In this document: piece by piece, positions 61,040 to 64,000 of the stretch
Layout of the letters: each line of letters opens with the position of its first letter
How positions within the stretch are numbered: the first letter of the stretch is position 1
Assembly (NCBI RefSeq): GCF_936943645.1
Contig: NZ_CAKZJO010000038.1
Span: forward strand, 1-64,000
From: an uncultured Bradyrhizobium sp.
Lineage (GTDB): Bacteria > Pseudomonadota > Alphaproteobacteria > Rhizobiales > Xanthobacteraceae
Direction: 5' to 3'
DNA: 64,000 nucleotides
The notes under the pieces: model-generated
Database searches by the model: none
Seen by the model: the letters and a program-made list of their open reading frames with translations, nothing else
Told to the model about the DNA's origin: nothing
Position numbers and translations under genes: made by a program

Positions 61040-62743
61040 ATGTCCGTCACGATGAGCCGCAGAGCCTATGCGCAGATGTTCGGCCCGACCGTCGGCGACA
61101 AGGTGCGTCTGGCGGACACCGACCTGTTCATTGAGCCCGAGAAGGACTTCACGATCTATGGCGAGGAGGTGAAGTTCGGCGGCGGCAAGGTCATTCGGGA
61201 CGGCATGGGACAGTCGCAGCTCACGCGCGCGCGGGGAGCGGTCGATACGGTCATTACCAATGCGCTGATCCTGGATCATTGGGGAATCGTCAAGGCGGAC
61301 ATTGCGATCAAGGACGGGCTCATCGCCGGTATCGGCAAAGCGGGTAACCCCGACACCCAGCCAGGGGTGTCGATCGCGATTGGACCGGGGACGGAAATCA
61401 TCGCGGGCGAGGGCAAGATCATCACCGCCGGAGGGATGGATACTCACATTCATTTCATATGCCCCCAGCAGATCGAGGAAGCGCTTTTCTCGGGCGTGAC
61501 GACCATGATGGGCGGAGGCACCGGACCCGCCGCGGGAACAACGGCAACGACCTGTACCCCGGGGTCGTGGCACATCCATCGCATGCTTGAGGCGCTGGAC
61601 GCCTTCCCCATGAATTTCGGCATTTTCGGTAAAGGCAATGCCAGCGCACCCGAGGCCCTGGTCGAGCAGGTCGAAGCCGGGGCTTGCGGCCTGAAGCTGC
61701 ACGAGGACTGGGGTGCGACGCCGGCAGCCATCGATTGCTGTCTCTCCGTTGCGGACGACATGGATGTGCAAGTCATGATCCACACTGACTCCCTGAACGA
61801 GGGTGGGTTTGTCGAGAGCACGATCGCTGCGTTCAAGGGGAGGACGATCCACGCCGCCCACACCGAAGGGGCGGGCGGCGGCCATGCGCCTGATATCATC
61901 AAGGTCTGCGGCGAGAACAACATCATCCCTGCCTCGACCAATCCGACGCGCCCGTATACGGCGAATACGCTCGACGAAGCACTGGACATGCTGATGGTGA
62001 CCCATCATCTCGACCGCCGTATCCCGGAAGACGTTGCCTTTGCGGAAAGCCGCATAAGGAAGGAGACGATTGCCGCCGAGGACATCCTGCACGATCTCGG
62101 GGCGTTCTCGATCGTATCGTCTGATAGCCAGGCGATGGGACGCGTCGGCGAGGTGATCACGCGTACCTGGCAGACCGCCGACAAGATGAAGAAGCAGTTC
62201 GGTCGGATGTCGGAGGAGGCCGGACAGAACGACAATTTCAGGGCCCGGCGCTACGTCGCAAAATACACCATCAATCCGGCGATCGCGCAGGGAATGTCGC
62301 GCTACATAGGCTCGCTCGAGGTCGGGAAGCTTGCAGACATCGTTGTCTGGGACCCGGCGTTCTTCGGGGTCAAACCCGATATGGTCTTGAAGTCGGGCAT
62401 GATCGTCGCCGCCATCATGGGTGATCCCAACGCGTCCATACCAACGCCTCAGCCGGAATATTACCGGCCAATGTTCGGCGCCTACGGCCGTTCGCCTGCC
62501 AAGAATTCAGTAACGTTCGTGAGCAAAGCCTCGCTCGAAACGACGATCTCGGTGAACCTGGAAAAGCGTCTCCTGCCGGTCTCGGGAACGCGCACGATCG
62601 GAAAGCATTCCATGATCCTCAACGACGCGCTGCCTCGGATGGAAGTTGATCCCGAGACCTACGAGGTACGGGCAGACGGACGAATCCTCACGTGCCCGCC
62701 GGCGGATGTCGTTCCAATGGCGCAGCGCTACTTCATGTACTGA
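61040..62743 (+). CDS. ureC: urease alpha subunit (catalytic)
   Basis: A 567-residue nickel enzyme subunit. Nickel ligands H136 and H138 ('GMDTHIHFI'), carbamylated K219 ('GLKLHEDWG'), further His in '[10 protein letters not shown]' and '[18 protein letters not shown]', active-site flap '[22 protein letters not shown]', and the final Asp ligand in '[14 protein letters not shown]' are all present. Converts urea to ammonia and carbamate. Length is normal; AGAGAACG before ATG 61040. Confidence 0.98.
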   Translation: MSVTMSRRAYAQMFGPTVGDKVRLADTDLFIEPEKDFTIYGEEVKFGGGKVIRDGMGQSQLTRARGAVDTVITNALILDHWGIVKADIAIKDGLIAGIGKAGNPDTQPGVSIAIGPGTEIIAGEGKIITAGGMDTHIHFICPQQIEEALFSGVTTMMGGGTGPAAGTTATTCTPGSWHIHRMLEALDAFPMNFGIFGKGNASAPEALVEQVEAGACGLKLHEDWGATPAAIDCCLSVADDMDVQVMIHTDSLNEGGFVESTIAAFKGRTIHAAHTEGAGGGHAPDIIKVCGENNIIPASTNPTRPYTANTLDEALDMLMVTHHLDRRIPEDVAFAESRIRKETIAAEDILHDLGAFSIVSSDSQAMGRVGEVITRTWQTADKMKKQFGRMSEEAGQNDNFRARRYVAKYTINPAIAQGMSRYIGSLEVGKLADIVVWDPAFFGVKPDMVLKSGMIVAAIMGDPNASIPTPQPEYYRPMFGAYGRSPAKNSVTFVSKASLETTISVNLEKRLLPVSGTRTIGKHSMILNDALPRMEVDPETYEVRADGRILTCPPADVVPMAQRYFMY

Positions 62744-62768
62744 CGAGTTGATGTTGCATGGTGGTGCC

Positions 62769-63467
62769 ATGACGGACGACAATCGCGAACTATCTGCGTC
62801 GGCATTGTTGCGACTGCTGGCCTGGCTTTCACCGTCATTCCCGAATGGAGCCTACAGCTATTCGCACGGCCTGGAGTGGGCCGTCGAGGCCGGCCACGTT
62901 ACCAGCCGCCGCAGCCTCATTGACTGGCTCGAGGCCGACCTTTGCTATGGCTCGGGTCGGAACGAGGCCATCTTCTTTATCGAAGCGTATCGTCGTGTGA
63001 TCGGGGCAGCGGAAGACAGGCTGCCGCATCTGGCAGAACTCGCCGCAGCGTCGCGCGGGACCTCGGAATTTGCGCTCGAAGCCGCACAGCAGTCGGGTGC
63101 ATATCTTGCAACCCTGCGTCGCGTGTGGCCGGATCGAATTCTGGATGTTTTCTCGGATCCGAAATGCCCACCTGTATCGGCCGTCATCCTCGGCGCCTGC
63201 TCGGCGCGCTTGGAGATACCCGTCAGCATTGCCCTTCCGGCATTCCTGCACAGCTACGTCGCTAATCTCATTAGTGCCGGCGTGAGATTGGTGCCGCTTG
63301 GTCAAACTGACGGCCAGCTTGCCATCGCGGCGCTTGAGCAGGCGATCCTGTCGCGGAGTGAAATCGCAACTCGCGAGACCATTGACGATCTTGGTTCGGC
63401 GGGTGTGATGACGGAGCTGGCGTCCATCGCCCACGAACTGCAATATACGAGGTTGTTTCGCTCATGA
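62769..63467 (+). CDS. ureF: urease accessory protein UreF
   Basis: A 232-residue UreF: '[32 protein letters not shown]' at the N-terminus is the family signature, followed by the helical bundle. It recruits UreG to the UreD complex. ATG 62769 is chosen; ATG 62751 would add six residues. No ureE lies between ureC and ureF, unlike many proteobacterial operons. Its stop overlaps the ureG start. Confidence 0.93.
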   Translation: MTDDNRELSASALLRLLAWLSPSFPNGAYSYSHGLEWAVEAGHVTSRRSLIDWLEADLCYGSGRNEAIFFIEAYRRVIGAAEDRLPHLAELAAASRGTSEFALEAAQQSGAYLATLRRVWPDRILDVFSDPKCPPVSAVILGACSARLEIPVSIALPAFLHSYVANLISAGVRLVPLGQTDGQLAIAALEQAILSRSEIATRETIDDLGSAGVMTELASIAHELQYTRLFRS

Positions 63468-64000
63468 GCACGACCACAGGCGCGGCCCGCTCGTTCCGTA
63501 CTTCTGGCGTTCCGTCAACGAATGGTCCGTTACGCGTCGGTATAGGCGGCCCGGTCGGTTCCGGAAAGACGGCGCTGATCGAGGCTTTATGCAAGCATCT
63601 CCGGGAATTCTACCAGATCTACGTCGTCACAAACGACATCTATACCAAGGAAGATCAGCTCATTCTGACACGCGCGCAGGCACTGCCAGCTGACCGTATC
63701 GTGGGGGTGGAAACGGGCGGTTGTCCGCACACGGCCATACGAGAGGATGCGTCGATGAACTTGGCAGCAATCCGCGACATGAATTTGAAATTCCCGGACG
63801 CTGAGCTTTGTTTCGTCGAGTCGGGCGGCGACAATCTCGCTGCCACATTCAGCCCGGAACTCGCTGACCTCACCATCTACGTGATCGACGTGGCTGCGGG
63901 TGAGAAGATTCCCCGCAAGGGAGGGCCCGGGATCATGAGATCCGATTTGTTGGTCATCAACAAGGTCGATCTCGCTCCCATGGTTGGCGCCAATCTGACG
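63464..64000 (+). CDS. ureG: urease accessory GTPase UreG, partial (runs off window)
   Basis: The first 179 residues of UreG, a SIMIBI-class GTPase that drives nickel insertion. P-loop '[17 protein letters not shown]' (about 27-43), '[12 protein letters not shown]', nickel-site '[17 protein letters not shown]' and 'NKVDL' guanine-binding motif are seen. ATGA overlap with ureF. The gene continues beyond 64000. Confidence 0.96.
   Translation, partial: MSTTTGAARSFRTSGVPSTNGPLRVGIGGPVGSGKTALIEALCKHLREFYQIYVVTNDIYTKEDQLILTRAQALPADRIVGVETGGCPHTAIREDASMNLAAIRDMNLKFPDAELCFVESGGDNLAATFSPELADLTIYVIDVAAGEKIPRKGGPGIMRSDLLVINKVDLAPMVGANLT

Noticed and set aside
60929..62092. 387-residue minus-strand open frame
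   Set aside because: Shadow of ureC, whose assignment is certain.
1..64000. CRISPR arrays, rRNA genes, complete insertion sequences
   Set aside because: I looked for regular spaced repeats, rRNA segments and transposase motifs and saw none in the window.

Overview
The window looks like Bradyrhizobium or a close relative (Alphaproteobacteria). Supporting signs are the GC-rich coding style, an Irr-type iron regulator, a FixK/FNR box, a methanethiol S-methyltransferase of the bradyrhizobial type, small secreted Cys proteins and palindromic intergenic repeats of the kind seen in these genomes. No database search was possible, so family names rest on motif reading and memory.

The window has two parts. 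Bases 1 to about 16.4 kb look like ordinary chromosome. They hold a peptide-type ABC binding protein, a TetR regulator, two small envelope proteins (DUF3313, DUF2147), an Irr paralogue behind a perfect FNR/FixK box, a winged-helix/TPR regulator divergent from mddA, a GFA protein, a NarL-type sensor/regulator pair, a large DUF2235 protein and several repeats. At 16437-16452 there is a 16-base match to the 3' end of a tRNA gene. From there to the end of the window base composition and codon use are less GC-rich, regulators and catabolic enzymes are dense, and I read the rest as a genomic island that runs past the right edge.

Within the island, 17-23.6 kb is a periplasmic oxidation operon (gluconate-dehydrogenase-like three-subunit enzyme, Tat-exported HAD protein, porin). 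23.9-29.3 kb carries a haloalkane dehalogenase, two DUF417 (RclC-like) membrane proteins, an SDR, an AhpD-like protein and a divergent AraC regulator. 29.5-32.7 kb has VOC, MOSC-ferredoxin reductase and DUF427 genes. 32.8-48.5 kb is a regulatory block: a 1733-residue Ser/Thr kinase-ATPase-histidine kinase, two smaller kinases with the same H-box style, an HWE-like kinase, a FixJ-like regulator, two AraC regulators, and a REC-ECF sigma-EgtD operon. 48.6-51.4 kb is a hydrolase/oxidoreductase/SDR operon. 51.6-53.3 kb is a molybdenum (sulfite-oxidase-like) and flavin reductase operon. 53.4-64 kb holds two amidases (one with an AtzG-like partner), two cytochrome P460-like proteins, a beta-propeller lactonase and a urease operon (ureD-A-B-C-F-G, without ureE), cut by the window end.

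The most interesting non-coding signal is a three-copy promoter module. An 18-base palindrome around CATAC...GTATG is followed at fixed spacing by a second conserved block. The copies lie upstream of the SDR at 26232, the REC-ECF-EgtD operon and the AraC-led hydrolase operon, which ties these scattered loci into one likely regulon. A second shared site (TGAGACGAACNAGCA) lies 90-99 bases upstream of two minus-strand genes next to the cupin-AraC regulator. Two small secreted proteins share a C-terminal KLxICRGC tail. Together these suggest an island for sensing and metabolising small, possibly halogenated or nitrogenous, organic compounds; the substrate is not visible from sequence.
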